Source: Nonomuraea rubra
GTDB lineage: Bacteria > Actinomycetota > Actinomycetes > Streptosporangiales > Streptosporangiaceae
Assembly (NCBI RefSeq): GCF_014207985.1
Contig: NZ_JACHMI010000001.1
Coordinates: 2,153,001 to 2,217,000, forward strand
Direction of reading: 5' to 3'
DNA: 64,000 nucleotides
Shown here: piece by piece, positions 36,301 to 46,706 of the stretch
How the letters are laid out: each line of letters starts with the position of its first letter
How positions within the stretch are numbered: the first letter of the stretch is position 1
Program-made: the position numbers and the translations under genes
Notes under the pieces: generated by a model
Seen by the model: the letters and a program-made list of their open reading frames with translations, nothing else
Database searches by the model: none
What the model was told of the DNA's origin: nothing

Positions 36301-38698
36301 GTCAACGCTGCTCGCCGGGGTTCTCCTGGCCGCCTGCCTCACCACCCCGGCGCAGGCCGCCGCCGCCCCGGCCCCCGCCAAGGGCCCGGTGGGCTGGGAC
36401 GTCTACCGCCGGCTCGACCGGCTGCCCGAGCTGCCGGTCGGCGTCCAGACCAAGCAGTTCTCCAGCTTCGACCGCACCGGCGACAACAACGACGGGTTCG
36501 AGGGCACCTACTCCTGCCTGCGCACCACCGCCGAGGGCTGCGTGATCGCCGAGCACACCGGCGCGGGCGAGCTGCAGGCCATCTGGTTCACCAGGGACGG
36601 CGGCGACGTCACCCGCACCGGCAGGATCACCATCGAGCTGGACGGCGTCAAGGTCGTCGAGGCGAGCCTCCAGGACGTGGTGAACGGCAGGCTCGGCGCG
36701 CCGTTCGTGTACCCGATGGTGGGCAACGCCGACCAGAGCTCCGGCGGCGTCTACATCCAGGTGCCGATGCCGTTCACGCGGTCGATGCGGGTCACCACCG
36801 AGCACAACCCGTACTTCCACCACGTCGGCTACCGCACCTTCGCCGACGCCGAGGGCGTGCGCACGTTCGACCCGGCCGATCCGGCCCAGGACGTCATCGA
36901 CCGGCTCAAGGCGGGCGGCGACCCCAAGCCCGCGCTGCCGGGCGCGCGCACGCAGGACGCCAGGCTCTCGCTGGCCCCCGGCCGGTCGGTACGGCTGGCG
37001 AGCACGTCGGGCTCCGGCCTGCTGTCGCAGATCAGCCTCCGGCTGCCGCAGGCCGAGCAGGTCCTGCCGGAGACCCTGGCCGACGAGGGCCGGGCGTTCG
37101 GCGGGAACGGCTCCAGCGAGTTCACGGTCGCGATCGACCCGGCCAACGAGGGCGTCAGGCTCACCCGGCGGATCGACCCGGCCATCGGCCGCCAGGTCGC
37201 CAAGGTGCTGGTGGACGGCCAGGAGGCGGCCCAGTGGGCACCGAGCAGGCTCGGCGCCTCCGGCATGTGGGCCGAGGAGGTCGTGGACCTGCCGGCGAGC
37301 GCCACCAAGGGCAAGTCGAAGATCACGATCAGGAACGTGTTCGTCTCGTCCGACCTGGACTACAACGAGTTCACGTACTGGGTGGACAGCGCCGGGAAGC
37401 GCACCGACACCGTCGACGTCGGCGACCCGGCGAGCGAGGCCGCGCACGGGTACCGGATCGTCGCGCAGACGTGGCAGGGCGAGCGCACGTTCGCCTTCCC
37501 GCTGCCGGCGGACCAGCTCGCCAAGGTGCGGGCGACGCAGGAGATCCTTCAGGGACTGCGGCTGCGGATCAGCTTCGACGGCGAGCGCACGGTGGACTCG
37601 CCGGTCGGCGAGTTCTTCGGCAGCGGCCACGCGATGATGCCGGTCAAGTCCCTGATGTACGCCATCGACGCGGAGAGCCGGACGATGTCGGCCTGGTGGC
37701 CGATGCCGTACCGGACCGGGGCGACCGTGGAGCTCCACAACGACACCGGCCGCACGATCGAGGGCGAGGCGTCCGTCACGTCCGCCAAGCGCGCCATGCC
37801 GGCGAACGCCGGATACTTCCGGACACAGTCCCGCGCCGGCGGCACCACCCCCGGCCAGAGCTGGACGTTCCTGCGCGCCACCGGCCACGGCAAGTTCGTC
37901 GGCGTCAGCCACACCATGCGCGGCCCGACGAACCGCAACTACCTGGAAGGCGACGAGCGCGTCCACGTGGACGGCTCCCGCACCCCGCAGATCCACGGCA
38001 CCGGCACCGAGGACTTCTACCAGGCCGGCTGGTACTTCAACCGGGAGACCTTCAACACCCCGTTCCACGGCAACCCCGCCCACCTGGCCCCGGCCACCGG
38101 CTGCCCCGCCGACGGCGACTGCACGGCCGCGTACCGGCTGATGGTCGGCGACGCCGTCCCGTTCGCCGAGTCGATCGCCTTCGACATCGAGCACGGCTGG
38201 ACCAACGACGTCGAAGGCGTGTACGGCTCCACCGCCTACTGGTACGGCACGGACCGCCCCGCCACGCGGCGGACCGACACCCTGACCGTCGGCGACCCGG
38301 CCAGCGAGCGGGCGCACGGCTACACCGGCGGCGGCGAGCCCGCCACCCTGGACTCGGCGTTCGAGGGCGACTTCCGCAACACCCCGCCCTACCAGGCCGT
38401 CCACCGCGTCACCGCGGACCCGGTGAGCTTCACCCTGAAGCTCGACAGGCAGAACCGGGGCGCCGAGCTGCGCCGCATGGGTGACCAGAGCCTGGCCGGC
38501 CAGCACGCCGAGGTGACGGTCAACGGCCGACGCCTGGCCGACTGGGTCCAGCCGCTGGGCAACCAGAGCCGCAGGTGGCTGGAGGACGTCTACCAGATCC
38601 CGGCGGACGTCACCCGCGGCAGGAGCACGATCACGGTCCGGCTGGTCCCGAAGACCCCCTGGTCGGCGGCCTCGTACACGGCGTGGAGTCTCCGGTGA
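36287..38698 (+). CDS. Secreted GH172 (DUF2961) glycoside hydrolase
   Basis: An 803-residue exported enzyme. ATG 36287 overlaps the isomerase gene by 14 nt and gives a clean Sec signal ([22 protein letters not shown]). It has the GH172 pieces: [69 protein letters not shown] and STAYWYG. There is a C-terminal beta-sandwich and an inserted domain (about residues 260-370). Similar sugar-binding-like segments with [15 protein letters not shown] occur near 385 and 668. It is much longer than the intracellular copy because of these added domains. Role by inference: it releases D-arabinofuranose (or fructofuranose) outside the cell for the ribose-type importer encoded next. Confidence 0.9.
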   Translation: MSRARSTLLAGVLLAACLTTPAQAAAAPAPAKGPVGWDVYRRLDRLPELPVGVQTKQFSSFDRTGDNNDGFEGTYSCLRTTAEGCVIAEHTGAGELQAIWFTRDGGDVTRTGRITIELDGVKVVEASLQDVVNGRLGAPFVYPMVGNADQSSGGVYIQVPMPFTRSMRVTTEHNPYFHHVGYRTFADAEGVRTFDPADPAQDVIDRLKAGGDPKPALPGARTQDARLSLAPGRSVRLASTSGSGLLSQISLRLPQAEQVLPETLADEGRAFGGNGSSEFTVAIDPANEGVRLTRRIDPAIGRQVAKVLVDGQEAAQWAPSRLGASGMWAEEVVDLPASATKGKSKITIRNVFVSSDLDYNEFTYWVDSAGKRTDTVDVGDPASEAAHGYRIVAQTWQGERTFAFPLPADQLAKVRATQEILQGLRLRISFDGERTVDSPVGEFFGSGHAMMPVKSLMYAIDAESRTMSAWWPMPYRTGATVELHNDTGRTIEGEASVTSAKRAMPANAGYFRTQSRAGGTTPGQSWTFLRATGHGKFVGVSHTMRGPTNRNYLEGDERVHVDGSRTPQIHGTGTEDFYQAGWYFNRETFNTPFHGNPAHLAPATGCPADGDCTAAYRLMVGDAVPFAESIAFDIEHGWTNDVEGVYGSTAYWYGTDRPATRRTDTLTVGDPASERAHGYTGGGEPATLDSAFEGDFRNTPPYQAVHRVTADPVSFTLKLDRQNRGAELRRMGDQSLAGQHAEVTVNGRRLADWVQPLGNQSRRWLEDVYQIPADVTRGRSTITVRLVPKTPWSAASYTAWSLR

Positions 38699-40203
38699 CG
38701 ACGGTTCTGGCGATGCGGGCCATCGGCAAGTCCTTCCCCGGCGTGCGGGCGCTCGACGGCGTCTCGCTCTCCGTCGGGGAGGGCGAGGTGGTGGCCCTGC
38801 TCGGCGAGAACGGCGCGGGCAAGTCCACGCTGATGAACATCCTCGCCGGCGTGTTCAAGGACTACGAGGGCGAGATCGAGATCGGCGGCGAGCCCGCCCG
38901 CATCCACTCGCCCAAGGACGCGCGCAGGCACGGCATCGCCATGATCCACCAGGAGCTCAACCTGGTGCCCGAGCTGTCCATCGCGGACAACATCTTCCTC
39001 GGCCGCGAGCGCGTCCTCCTCGACCGCAAGGACATGGAGACGCGGACCGCCGGGCTGCTGCGCGGCCTCGGGCTCGACCTGTCGCCGCGCACGCTCGTCA
39101 AGCAGTGCAAGATCGCCGAACGCCAGCTCATCGAGGTGGCCAAGGCGCTGTCGCAGAACGTCCGCGTCCTGGTCATGGACGAGCCCACCTCGGCGCTGGC
39201 CGACGCCGAGGTGCACCGGCTCTACCAGGTCATCCGTGACCTGACCGGGCGCGGCGTGGCCGTCATCTACATCTCGCACCGGCTGGAGGAGCTGGAGGAG
39301 ATCGCCGACAGGGTGGTCGTCCTGCGCGACGGCCGGTACGTCGGCGAGCGCACCTCCGTCGACCGCGACGACCTCATCCAGCTCATGGTCGGCCGGCCGC
39401 TCGGCGAGCTGTTCCCGCGCAAGAACGGCGGCTCCGACGGCCCCGAGCTGCTCCGCGTCGAGCGCCTGTCGGTGCCCGGCGAGGCCGGCTCGGGCCGTAC
39501 CGCGCTGCGCGAGGTGTCCCTGTCGGTGCGGTCGGGCGAGATCGTCGGCGTTGCCGGTCTGATGGGCGCCGGCCGCAGCGAGCTGCTGGAGACGATCTTC
39601 GGCGCGTACCGGCCGTCCGGGGGCGGGATGTCCCTGGACGGCCGGCCGTACCGGCCGCGCAGCCCCCGGCAGGCCATCGCCCGCGGCGTCGCGCTGGTGG
39701 CGGAGGACCGCAAGGGGCAGAGCCTCGTGCTCGGCAACACGATCGGCTTCAACGCCGGGCTGCCCTCGCTGAAGCGGTTCCTGCGGCTCGGGGTCATCGA
39801 CCGCCGCCGCGAGAACGCCGCCGTCGAGCAGCAGGTACGGGAGCTGCGCGTCAAGGCCCCCGGCACCCGCTTCACCGTCGGGAACCTGTCCGGCGGCAAC
39901 CAGCAGAAGGTCGTGCTGGCCAAGTGGCTGCTCACCGCGCCCTCGCTGATCCTCATGGACGAGCCCACCCGCGGCATCGACGTCGGCGCGAAGGCCGAGA
40001 TCCACGCGCTGATGTCGGAGCTGGCCGCCGCGGGCAAGGCCGTGCTGGTGGCCTCGTCGGAGCTGCCCGAGCTGCTGGCCATGTGCGACCGGATCCTCGT
40101 GCTGTGCGAGGGCCGGATCACCGCCGAGTTCCCGCGCGGCCGGGCCACCCAGGAAGCCATCCTCGAAGCCGCCATGGCACGTCAACAGGTGACCACGACA
40201 TGA
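38695..40203 (+). CDS. Ribose-type ABC importer ATPase (RbsA-like, two ABC domains)
   Basis: A 502-residue fused ATPase of the CUT2 class. GTG 38695 overlaps the previous stop (GTGA). The first domain is complete: GENGAGKST (38-45), [16 protein letters not shown] and [11 protein letters not shown]. The second has the usual degenerate Walker A ([12 protein letters not shown]) but a full signature LSGGNQQKV and Walker [13 protein letters not shown]. It pairs with the permease and binding protein that follow, forming a monosaccharide importer with its own ATPase, unlike the CUT1 system upstream. Confidence 0.95.
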   Translation: MTTVLAMRAIGKSFPGVRALDGVSLSVGEGEVVALLGENGAGKSTLMNILAGVFKDYEGEIEIGGEPARIHSPKDARRHGIAMIHQELNLVPELSIADNIFLGRERVLLDRKDMETRTAGLLRGLGLDLSPRTLVKQCKIAERQLIEVAKALSQNVRVLVMDEPTSALADAEVHRLYQVIRDLTGRGVAVIYISHRLEELEEIADRVVVLRDGRYVGERTSVDRDDLIQLMVGRPLGELFPRKNGGSDGPELLRVERLSVPGEAGSGRTALREVSLSVRSGEIVGVAGLMGAGRSELLETIFGAYRPSGGGMSLDGRPYRPRSPRQAIARGVALVAEDRKGQSLVLGNTIGFNAGLPSLKRFLRLGVIDRRRENAAVEQQVRELRVKAPGTRFTVGNLSGGNQQKVVLAKWLLTAPSLILMDEPTRGIDVGAKAEIHALMSELAAAGKAVLVASSELPELLAMCDRILVLCEGRITAEFPRGRATQEAILEAAMARQQVTTT

Positions 40204-41234
40204 CACTCGACACCGCCCCGCCCGGCGGGCTGCGGCGCACGCTGTCCGCGCTCGGCGCTGCGCAGGCGTACATCGGCCTGGTGCTGGTCCTCGCCGTGGG
40301 GATCGCCACCAAGGGCGAGATGTTCCTCAACGAGACCAACCTCACCAACGCGATCGGCGCCTTCGCCTCGCGCGGCATCCTCGCCGTCGGCGTCACGCTG
40401 GTGATCCTGACCGGCGGCATCGACCTGTCCGTCGGCTCGCTGCTCGGCATCGCGTCCATGACGGCCGCGATGATGCTGTCCAAGCACTCCCTGGAGCCGT
40501 GGCAGATCGTGCCGATCTGCATGGTGGTGGGGGCGTTCTTCGGGTTCCTGAACGGCGCCGGCACCACCTGGCTGCGCATCCAGTCGTTCGTCATGACACT
40601 GGCCATGCTGTCGGTCGTCCGCGGCCTGGACCGGCAGGTGAGCGACAACGTCAGCGTGGGCACCCAGATCACCGGCCCGGACGGGCAGCTCACGCCGCAG
40701 GCGGAGGCGTTCCAGCTCTTCGGCACGCCCGGCCACAACCTGTTCGGCCGCGTCTACTACCCGGTGCTGGCCTTCATCGTGGTCTGCGTGGTCTTCCACC
40801 TGATCCTCACCAAGACCCGGTTCGGCCGGCACGTGTACGCGGTGGGCGGCAACCCCACCGCCGCCCGCCTGTCCGGCGTCAACGTCACGGCCGTCACGAT
40901 CGCGGTCTTCACGCTGTCCGGCCTGCTCGCCGGGTTCGCCGGCCCGATCGACGCCGCCTACAGCGCCTCGGCCGACCCGCAGGCCGGGCAGTCGTACGAG
41001 CTGGACGCCATCGCCGCGGCCGTCATCGGCGGGGCCTCGCTGGCCGGCGGCAAGGGCACCATCGCCGGCACGTTCGTCGGAGCGCTCATCCTCACGCTCC
41101 TGGACAACGTGCTGGGGCTCAACGCGGTCAGTGACAACTGGCAGCTCGTGATCAAGGGGCTGATCGTCGTCGTGGCGGTCGTCCTGCAGCGTCCCGATCT
41201 CTTCACGTTCTTCCGAGGAGGGTCTCGATCATGA
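40200..41234 (+). CDS. Ribose-type ABC importer permease (RbsC-like)
   Basis: A 344-residue membrane permease of the RbsC/BPD_transp_2 family with about ten helices. ATG 40200 overlaps the ATPase gene by 4 nt. Family features: GILAVGVTLVILTGGIDLSVGSLLG, RFGRHVYAVGGNPTAARLSGV, AYSASADPQAGQSYELDAIAA, and VIGGASLAGGKGTIAGTFVGA. It belongs to the pentose/hexose monosaccharide class, which supports a monosaccharide such as D-arabinose as the transported product. Confidence 0.95.
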   Translation: MTLDTAPPGGLRRTLSALGAAQAYIGLVLVLAVGIATKGEMFLNETNLTNAIGAFASRGILAVGVTLVILTGGIDLSVGSLLGIASMTAAMMLSKHSLEPWQIVPICMVVGAFFGFLNGAGTTWLRIQSFVMTLAMLSVVRGLDRQVSDNVSVGTQITGPDGQLTPQAEAFQLFGTPGHNLFGRVYYPVLAFIVVCVVFHLILTKTRFGRHVYAVGGNPTAARLSGVNVTAVTIAVFTLSGLLAGFAGPIDAAYSASADPQAGQSYELDAIAAAVIGGASLAGGKGTIAGTFVGALILTLLDNVLGLNAVSDNWQLVIKGLIVVVAVVLQRPDLFTFFRGGSRS

Positions 41235-42211
41235 AGAAGACCATCGCCCTGGCGCTGTGCGCGCTGCTGGCCGCCGCGTGCGCGTCCAAGGCGCCCGCCC
41301 CCGCCACGTCGGCCGAGAGCGGCGGTGAGAAGAAGACGTTCGTCGTCGGCTACTCGCAGTCGAACAACGCCGAGCCGTACCGGGCGCAGCTCAACCTGCA
41401 GCTCCAGCACTTCATGAAGCAGTATCAGGACATCGAGCTGCTGCCGATCGCCGACGCCCGGCAGTCGAGCGCCACCCAGGTGTCGCAGGTGCAGAACTTC
41501 ATCACCCAGAAGGTCGACGCGCTCATCGTCTCGCCCACCGAGCCGGCGCCGCTGACGGCGGCCGTGCAGCAGGCGTGCGACGCCAAGATCCCGGTGATCA
41601 TCCTGGACCGTACCGTCAACACCGACTGCTACACCGCCTTCATCGGCGGCGACAACGTGCTCATCGGCCGCAAGGCCGGCGAGGAGGCGGTCAAGCTGCT
41701 GCCGGACGGCGGCAACATCGTCGAGCTGCGCGGCATCCTGTCCAACCAGCCGCAGATCGACCGCGACAAGGGCTTCCGCGAGGCCATCGCGGCCAACCCC
41801 AAGATCAAGATCATCGCGGACCGCGAGGCCAAGTGGCTCAAGGAGCAGGCCACGCCGATCATGCAGCAGTGGCTCGCCCAGCACCCCGACATCGACCTCG
41901 TGTACGGGCACAACGACCCGATGGCGCTGGGCGCGTACCTGGCGGCCAAGGCGGCGGGGAAGGCCGAGCAGATCAGGTTCCTCGGCATCGACGGCCTGGC
42001 CATCCCCGACGGCGGCATCCGCGCCGTGCAGCTCGGCCAGCTCTCGGCCACGTTCATCTATCCCACGGGCGCGAAGGAGGCCGCCGAGACCGTGAACAAG
42101 ATCCTGCACGGTCAGCAGGTCGAGAAGGAGCAGGTGCTCGGCACCACGCAGGTCACCAAGGACAACGCCGCCGACCTGTACAAGCAGTTCGACCTGTCGG
42201 GGCAGAACTGA
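41231..42211 (+). CDS. Ribose-type ABC importer binding lipoprotein (RbsB-like)
   Basis: A 326-residue lipoprotein with signal peptide and lipobox AAAC (Cys17). GAGGAGGG precedes ATG 41231, which overlaps the permease stop. The mature fold is peripla_BP_4: VVGYSQSNNAEPYRAQL, VDALIVSPTEPAPLTAAV, IPVIILDRTVNTD and DLVYGHNDPMALGAYLAA. It delivers a single sugar to the RbsC-like permease. Phrases such as RGILSNQPQIDRDKGF resemble ribose/galactofuranose-type binders. Confidence 0.94.
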   Translation: MKKTIALALCALLAAACASKAPAPATSAESGGEKKTFVVGYSQSNNAEPYRAQLNLQLQHFMKQYQDIELLPIADARQSSATQVSQVQNFITQKVDALIVSPTEPAPLTAAVQQACDAKIPVIILDRTVNTDCYTAFIGGDNVLIGRKAGEEAVKLLPDGGNIVELRGILSNQPQIDRDKGFREAIAANPKIKIIADREAKWLKEQATPIMQQWLAQHPDIDLVYGHNDPMALGAYLAAKAAGKAEQIRFLGIDGLAIPDGGIRAVQLGQLSATFIYPTGAKEAAETVNKILHGQQVEKEQVLGTTQVTKDNAADLYKQFDLSGQN

Positions 42212-43644
42212 TGTTCCTCGGCGTCGACATCGGGACGTCGAGCTCCAAGGGGGTGCTCGTCGCGCCCGACGGCACCGTGGTGGCCACGGCGGTACGCGAG
42301 CACCGTACCGCCACCCCGCGTCCCGGCTGGTTCGAGCACGACGCCGAGCAGGTGTGGTGGGCGGACTTCGCCTCGATCGCCGCGGAGCTGGCCCGCCCGG
42401 GCATCGCCGCGGCCGGGCTGAGCGGCATCGGCCCGTGCGTGCTGCTCTGCACCGCCGATGGTGCCCCGCTCCGCCCCGCCATCCTGTACGGCGTCGACAC
42501 CCGCGCCACCGCCGAGATCGCCGCCCAGACCGCCCGCTACGGCGCGGAGGCGATCCTCGACCGGTGCGGCTCGCCGCTCACCTCCCAGGCCGCCGGCCCG
42601 AAGCTGGAGTGGCTGCGGGCGCACGAGCCGGAGGTGTGGGCGCGGACCCGGCGGATGTTCATGGCCCACTCGTGGCTCGTCCACCGCCTCACCGGCGCGT
42701 ACGTGCTGGACCACCACTCGGCCAGCCAGTGCACGCCGCTGTACGACACGCGGGCCAACGCGTGGATCACCGACTGGGACCTCGTCCCCGAGCTGGAACG
42801 GCCCGAGCTGCTGTGGAGCGGCGACGTCGCCGGCACGATCACGCCGGAGGCGGCGGCCGCCACCGGGCTGCCCGCCGGGATCCCGGTGGTCGCGGGGACC
42901 ATCGACGCGTGGGCGGAGGCGCTGAGCGTCGGCGTCACCTCGCCCGGCGACGTCATGCTCATGTACGGGACCACGATGTTCCTCGTCGAGGTGCTCGCCT
43001 CGCGGGCCGCCTCGCCGCGGCTGTGGGGGACCGTGGGGGTGGATCCGGAGACGTACAACCTGGCCGCCGGGATGGCCACGTCGGGGGCGATCACCGCGTG
43101 GCTGCGGGACCTGACCGGCGCCTCGTTCGAGGAGCTGACGGCCGAGGCGGCCGCCGCCGGTCGCGGGGCCGAGGGGCTGCTGATGCTGCCGTACTTCGCG
43201 GGCGAGCGCACGCCGCTGTTCGACCCCGACGCCCGGGGCACGATCGTCGGCCTCACCCTGCGACACGGCCGCGGCCACCTGTACCGGGCCGCGCTGGAGG
43301 CCACCGCCTTCGGGGTGCTGCACAACCTGGAGGCCGTGCGCGCGGCGGGCGGCTCGGCCAAGCGCCTGGTCGCGGTGGGCGGCGGCACCAGGGGCGGCCT
43401 GTGGACGCAGATCGTCTCCGACGTCCTCCAGCAACCGCAGGTGGTGCCGTCCCACACCGTCGGCGCCGCCTTCGGCGACGCCATGCTGGCCGCCCGATCG
43501 GCCGGGCTCTCCCCGGACGGCTGGAACCCTCCGGCCCACGTGGTGACCCCCGATCCGGAGGCCGCCGAGACCTACACCCGCCTGTACGGCCTCTACCGCG
43601 ACCTCTACCGCTCGACGTCCCACATCTCCCATGCCCTGGCCTGA
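42211..43644 (+). CDS. FGGY-family sugar kinase (ribulo/xylulokinase-like)
   Basis: A 477-residue kinase. The ATG overlaps the previous stop by one base (TGATG). The N-terminal phosphate-binding loop FLGVDIGTSSSKGVLV and DTRATAEI, plus the C-terminal VAVGGGTRGGLWTQIVSDVLQ, are typical of FGGY kinases. The catalytic Asp is in GTIDAWAEAL. The family phosphorylates ketoses such as ribulose, xylulose or fuculose. Beside a fucose-type isomerase it would make D-ribulose 5-phosphate, which enters the pentose phosphate pathway directly. It is last in the six-gene operon and is followed by a hairpin. Confidence 0.9.
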   Translation: MFLGVDIGTSSSKGVLVAPDGTVVATAVREHRTATPRPGWFEHDAEQVWWADFASIAAELARPGIAAAGLSGIGPCVLLCTADGAPLRPAILYGVDTRATAEIAAQTARYGAEAILDRCGSPLTSQAAGPKLEWLRAHEPEVWARTRRMFMAHSWLVHRLTGAYVLDHHSASQCTPLYDTRANAWITDWDLVPELERPELLWSGDVAGTITPEAAAATGLPAGIPVVAGTIDAWAEALSVGVTSPGDVMLMYGTTMFLVEVLASRAASPRLWGTVGVDPETYNLAAGMATSGAITAWLRDLTGASFEELTAEAAAAGRGAEGLLMLPYFAGERTPLFDPDARGTIVGLTLRHGRGHLYRAALEATAFGVLHNLEAVRAAGGSAKRLVAVGGGTRGGLWTQIVSDVLQQPQVVPSHTVGAAFGDAMLAARSAGLSPDGWNPPAHVVTPDPEAAETYTRLYGLYRDLYRSTSHISHALA

Positions 43645-43671
43645 CCGGCCCCGCCCGGCGGGCGGGTCAGG
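43640..43671. terminator. Bulged hairpin between the convergent kinase and second lacI-like genes
   Basis: CCTGACC...CCGCCC around 43640-43656 pairs with GGGCGG then GTCAGG around 43660-43671, with a short bulge in the left arm. It covers both stop codons (43642-43644 and 43667-43669) and probably ends transcription from both sides. Pairing was judged by eye. Confidence 0.5.
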
Positions 43672-44644
43672 GGCGGGTGCTGCTCTGGCGCGGTCGCAGC
43701 TCGGCGGGCAGGACGACCGTGGCCGGCTTGGCGGCCGGGGTGGCGATGCGGTCGACCAGCAGGCGGGCCGCCATGCGGCCCAGCTCGTACGTCGGCTGCG
43801 CCACGGTCGTCAGGGACGGGCGGACCAGGTCGGCCCAGGGGATCTCGTCGAAGCCGACGAGGCCCATCTCGCCGGGCACGTCCACGCCCCGGTCGGCCAG
43901 GCAGCGCAGGGCGCCCACGGTCATGAGGTTGTTGGCCACGAACACCGCGTCCGGGCGTTCGGCGGCGGACAACAGCGCGGCCATGGCGTCGTAGCCGCCC
44001 TGCTCGCGGAAGTCCGTGCGGATGACCAGCGGTTCGGCGGGCAGGGCGGCGGTGTAGCCGGCGAGCCGGTGGTCGGCGGTGCTCACGCCCTCGGGGCCGG
44101 TGATGCACGCGATCCGCCGGTACCCGGCCGCGAGCAGGTGCTCGGTCGCCGTGCGCGCCCCCGCCTCGTTGTCGACGACGACGGTGTCCACCTCGCCCCG
44201 CGGCAGCTCGCGATCCACCGCCACGACCGGGACGGGCGAGTCGAGCAGCGACCTGGCGGCCTTCACGCTGCCCGACGAGGAGATGATCACTCCGGCCATC
44301 TGCTCGCTCAGCGCCGCGGCGACGTACGTCTCCTCCTTGTCCGGGTCCTCGTCGCTGTTGCACAGCACGACCGAGTAGCCGGCCTGCTGGGCGACGTCCT
44401 CGATCCCGCGCACCATGGAGGTGAAGAACGGGTTGCCGATGTCGGAGATGATCACCGCCCACAACGTCGTACGGCTGCGCCGCAGGTTCCTGGCCACCGC
44501 GTTGGGCCGGTAGCCGAGCTCGCGGACGGCGGTGAGCACCCGGGCGACCATGTCGGGGTCGACGGTGCGCTGGCCGTTGAGCACGCGGGAGACGGTGGCC
44601 GCGGATACACCGGCCGCGCGGGCGACATCGTAGATGGTGGGCAT
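43667..44644 (-). CDS. LacI-family transcriptional regulator, copy 2
   Basis: A 325-residue repressor paralogous to copy 1 (33669). DNA-binding region: TIYDVARAAGVSAATVSRV and RPNAVARNLRRSRTT; sugar-binding region: DIGNPFFTSMVRG, AGVIISSSG, GFDEIPWADLVRP, AQPTYELGRMA. The recognition helix is the same as in copy 1, so operator overlap is expected. The ligand domains differ more, which would let two different sugars induce the regulon. It is divergent from the DUF4185/GH172 operon, with the operator at 44774 between them. Confidence 0.92.
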   Translation of the reverse strand: MPTIYDVARAAGVSAATVSRVLNGQRTVDPDMVARVLTAVRELGYRPNAVARNLRRSRTTLWAVIISDIGNPFFTSMVRGIEDVAQQAGYSVVLCNSDEDPDKEETYVAAALSEQMAGVIISSSGSVKAARSLLDSPVPVVAVDRELPRGEVDTVVVDNEAGARTATEHLLAAGYRRIACITGPEGVSTADHRLAGYTAALPAEPLVIRTDFREQGGYDAMAALLSAAERPDAVFVANNLMTVGALRCLADRGVDVPGEMGLVGFDEIPWADLVRPSLTTVAQPTYELGRMAARLLVDRIATPAAKPATVVLPAELRPRQSSTRP

Positions 44645-44739
44645 CGCACCAAGTTTCTACCATCGCGGGGGTCCAGGATCCCGCCGCGCCCGGCGTTCTC
44701 GCAGCGGAACGCGCAACTGAAGTCCCTACAAGGCGGGTC

Positions 44740-44789
44740 TTGACGGTTGTCAGGAGCCGATTGTACTTTTATCGAGAAATCGATTGCTC
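44740..44789 (+). promoter_or_regulatory. Promoter P3 with LacI-type operator
   Basis: TTGACG (44740-44745), 18-nt spacer, TACTTT (44764-44769), and GAGAAATCGATTGCTC (44774-44789). The operator is base-for-base identical to that at 29280-29295, 15 kb away, and sits at the same place relative to the -10 (4 versus 3 nt gap). It controls the secreted DUF4185-like and GH172-like genes. Confidence 0.8.
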
Positions 44790-44870
44790 ACAGCTCTTCT
44801 CCCTTCACCCCCGCCCTCGCCGCCCCTTGACTGCCACGCGCTCACGGGGCGTCCACGCCATGGAGAAGTC

Positions 44871-46706
44871 ATGTATCCGACCCTTCGACGACGCCTGGGC
44901 GCGGGGCTGGCCGTCCTGCTGGCAGGAGCCACGCTGGCGGTGCCGCAGACCGCCGTCGCGGCCTCGCCGCCGCCCAGCACGTACTTCTCGACCGTGCAGC
45001 TCGACCCGGGCGCGACGGTCGGCGCCCCCGCTGCCGGCGACAACCGCAACCACGGCGACCTGTGGCCCAACTGCTGGTCCGACGACGACCACGTCTACAC
45101 CGCCTACGGTGACGGCATCGGCTTCGCCGGCACCTTCAGCGACATCGGCGTCGCCCGCATCTCCGGCACGCCCGGCAACCTGACCGGCACCCAGCTCCCC
45201 ATCGGCGACGACGTCGGCCAGGTGTGGACCGCCAACCACACCCGCAAGCCCACCGGCATGGCCTGCGTGGACGGCACCCTCTACCTGGCCGTCCAGGACC
45301 TCGCCTTCGACTTCGACGACGCCCCCGCCGCCACCGTCGCCAAGTCCACCGACCACGGCAGGACGTGGACGTGGGACAGGTCAGGGCCGATGTTCGGCAA
45401 CGGCGTGTTCACCACGATCATGTTCCTGGACTACGGGAAGGCGTACGCCAACGCCCCCGACGGCTACGTCTACGCCTACGGCCTCGACCACAACTGGCGC
45501 GACTCCTTCGCCGACCGGGTGCCCGACCCCGTGGACGTCTGGCTCGCCCGGGTGCCCCGCGACCAGGTGCAGAACCGGTCCGCCTGGCAGTTCGCCAGCG
45601 GCTTCACCGCCTCGGGCACGCCGACCTGGTCGTCCGACATCGGCCGCCGCGTCGCCGTCCTGCACGACGACCGCCGCCTCTACCCGGACGTGTACACCGC
45701 CGGCCGGGTGGAGAACCTGAGCGTGATCAGCCAGGGCGGCGTCGTCTACAACAAGCCGCTCGACCGGTACATCTACACCTCCTGGACCGAGTACACCTTC
45801 GAGTTCTACGAGTCGCCCACCCCGTGGGGCCCGTGGAAGCACTTCGCGAGCAAGGACTTCGGCGGCTACCCGTGGACGCGCACCAAGCACGGCGGCTACG
45901 CCACCACGATCCCGTCGAAGTACATCAGCGCCGACGGCAAGTCCATGTGGCTGCAGTCGAACGTCTGCCCGTGCGGAGGCGGCTACCCCGAGGGCGAGCA
46001 CTGGGCGTACACGTTCTCGCTGCGGAAGCTGCGCCTGGAGCCGCACGCCGCCACCACGCCGGGCAACCAGCCCGACGGCGGCGGGAACCTGGCCAGGGAG
46101 CCCGGCACCGTGCCCGTCGAGCGCGCCATGCACTTCGGCACGCCCGGCTTCTACCACGACGGCAACCGCTCGCACAGCGAGGACGACTGGAACGACGAGC
46201 GCAAGGGCGCGAGCTGGTGGGGCTACACCTGGCCGCGCGAGTACCTGATGAACAAGGTCACCTTCACCAGCGGGCAGATGTTCTCCGACGGCGGCTGGTT
46301 CGCCCGGGACCTGCGGGTGCAGGTGCGCAGGGACCACCAATGGGTGGACGTGAGCGGGCTCCGGATCACGCCGGACTACCCCTACGACCACACGGCGGGG
46401 CCGAACAAGACGTACGAGCTGGGCTTCGACCCGATCGACGGCGACGGCGTACGCGTCATCGGCGTGCCCGGCGGCACCCGCACGTTCACCTCGATCGGTG
46501 AGCTGGAGGTCTTCTACACGAGCACGCCGGGCAAGGTGTTCGGCGGCTCGCCCGCCGACTTCACCGGTGACGGCAAGGACGACGTCGTCACCTTCGCGCA
46601 CGGCTCCAGCGCGGACGTGTACGCGGCCCCCTCCACCGGCACGGCGTTCGCCGCGGGCGCGAAATGGCATGACTTCTTCGGCCTGAACGGCGAGACCACC
46701 CTGTGA
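44871..46706 (+). CDS. Secreted DUF4185/GH183-like protein with C-terminal single FG-GAP unit
   Basis: A 611-residue exported protein. ATG 44871 has GGAG at 5 nt and starts a Sec signal ([20 protein letters not shown]...AVA). Residues about 30-390 look like a five-bladed propeller of the DUF4185 type ([65 protein letters not shown]). DUF4185 proteins include endo-D-arabinanases (GH183). A jelly-roll-like region follows (about 415-575), then one FG-GAP motif ([13 protein letters not shown]) that stops abruptly after [11 protein letters not shown]. The assignment to DUF4185 is from pattern and context, without a profile search; a sialidase-like hydrolase is the alternative. It overlaps the next gene by 4 nt. 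Confidence 0.72.
   Translation: MYPTLRRRLGAGLAVLLAGATLAVPQTAVAASPPPSTYFSTVQLDPGATVGAPAAGDNRNHGDLWPNCWSDDDHVYTAYGDGIGFAGTFSDIGVARISGTPGNLTGTQLPIGDDVGQVWTANHTRKPTGMACVDGTLYLAVQDLAFDFDDAPAATVAKSTDHGRTWTWDRSGPMFGNGVFTTIMFLDYGKAYANAPDGYVYAYGLDHNWRDSFADRVPDPVDVWLARVPRDQVQNRSAWQFASGFTASGTPTWSSDIGRRVAVLHDDRRLYPDVYTAGRVENLSVISQGGVVYNKPLDRYIYTSWTEYTFEFYESPTPWGPWKHFASKDFGGYPWTRTKHGGYATTIPSKYISADGKSMWLQSNVCPCGGGYPEGEHWAYTFSLRKLRLEPHAATTPGNQPDGGGNLAREPGTVPVERAMHFGTPGFYHDGNRSHSEDDWNDERKGASWWGYTWPREYLMNKVTFTSGQMFSDGGWFARDLRVQVRRDHQWVDVSGLRITPDYPYDHTAGPNKTYELGFDPIDGDGVRVIGVPGGTRTFTSIGELEVFYTSTPGKVFGGSPADFTGDGKDDVVTFAHGSSADVYAAPSTGTAFAAGAKWHDFFGLNGETTL

Noticed and set aside
36302..38506. 734-codon minus-strand frame opposite the secreted GH172
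   Set aside because: Val/Arg/Gly-rich composition, no ribosome site and no motif, while the plus strand is a clear GH172.
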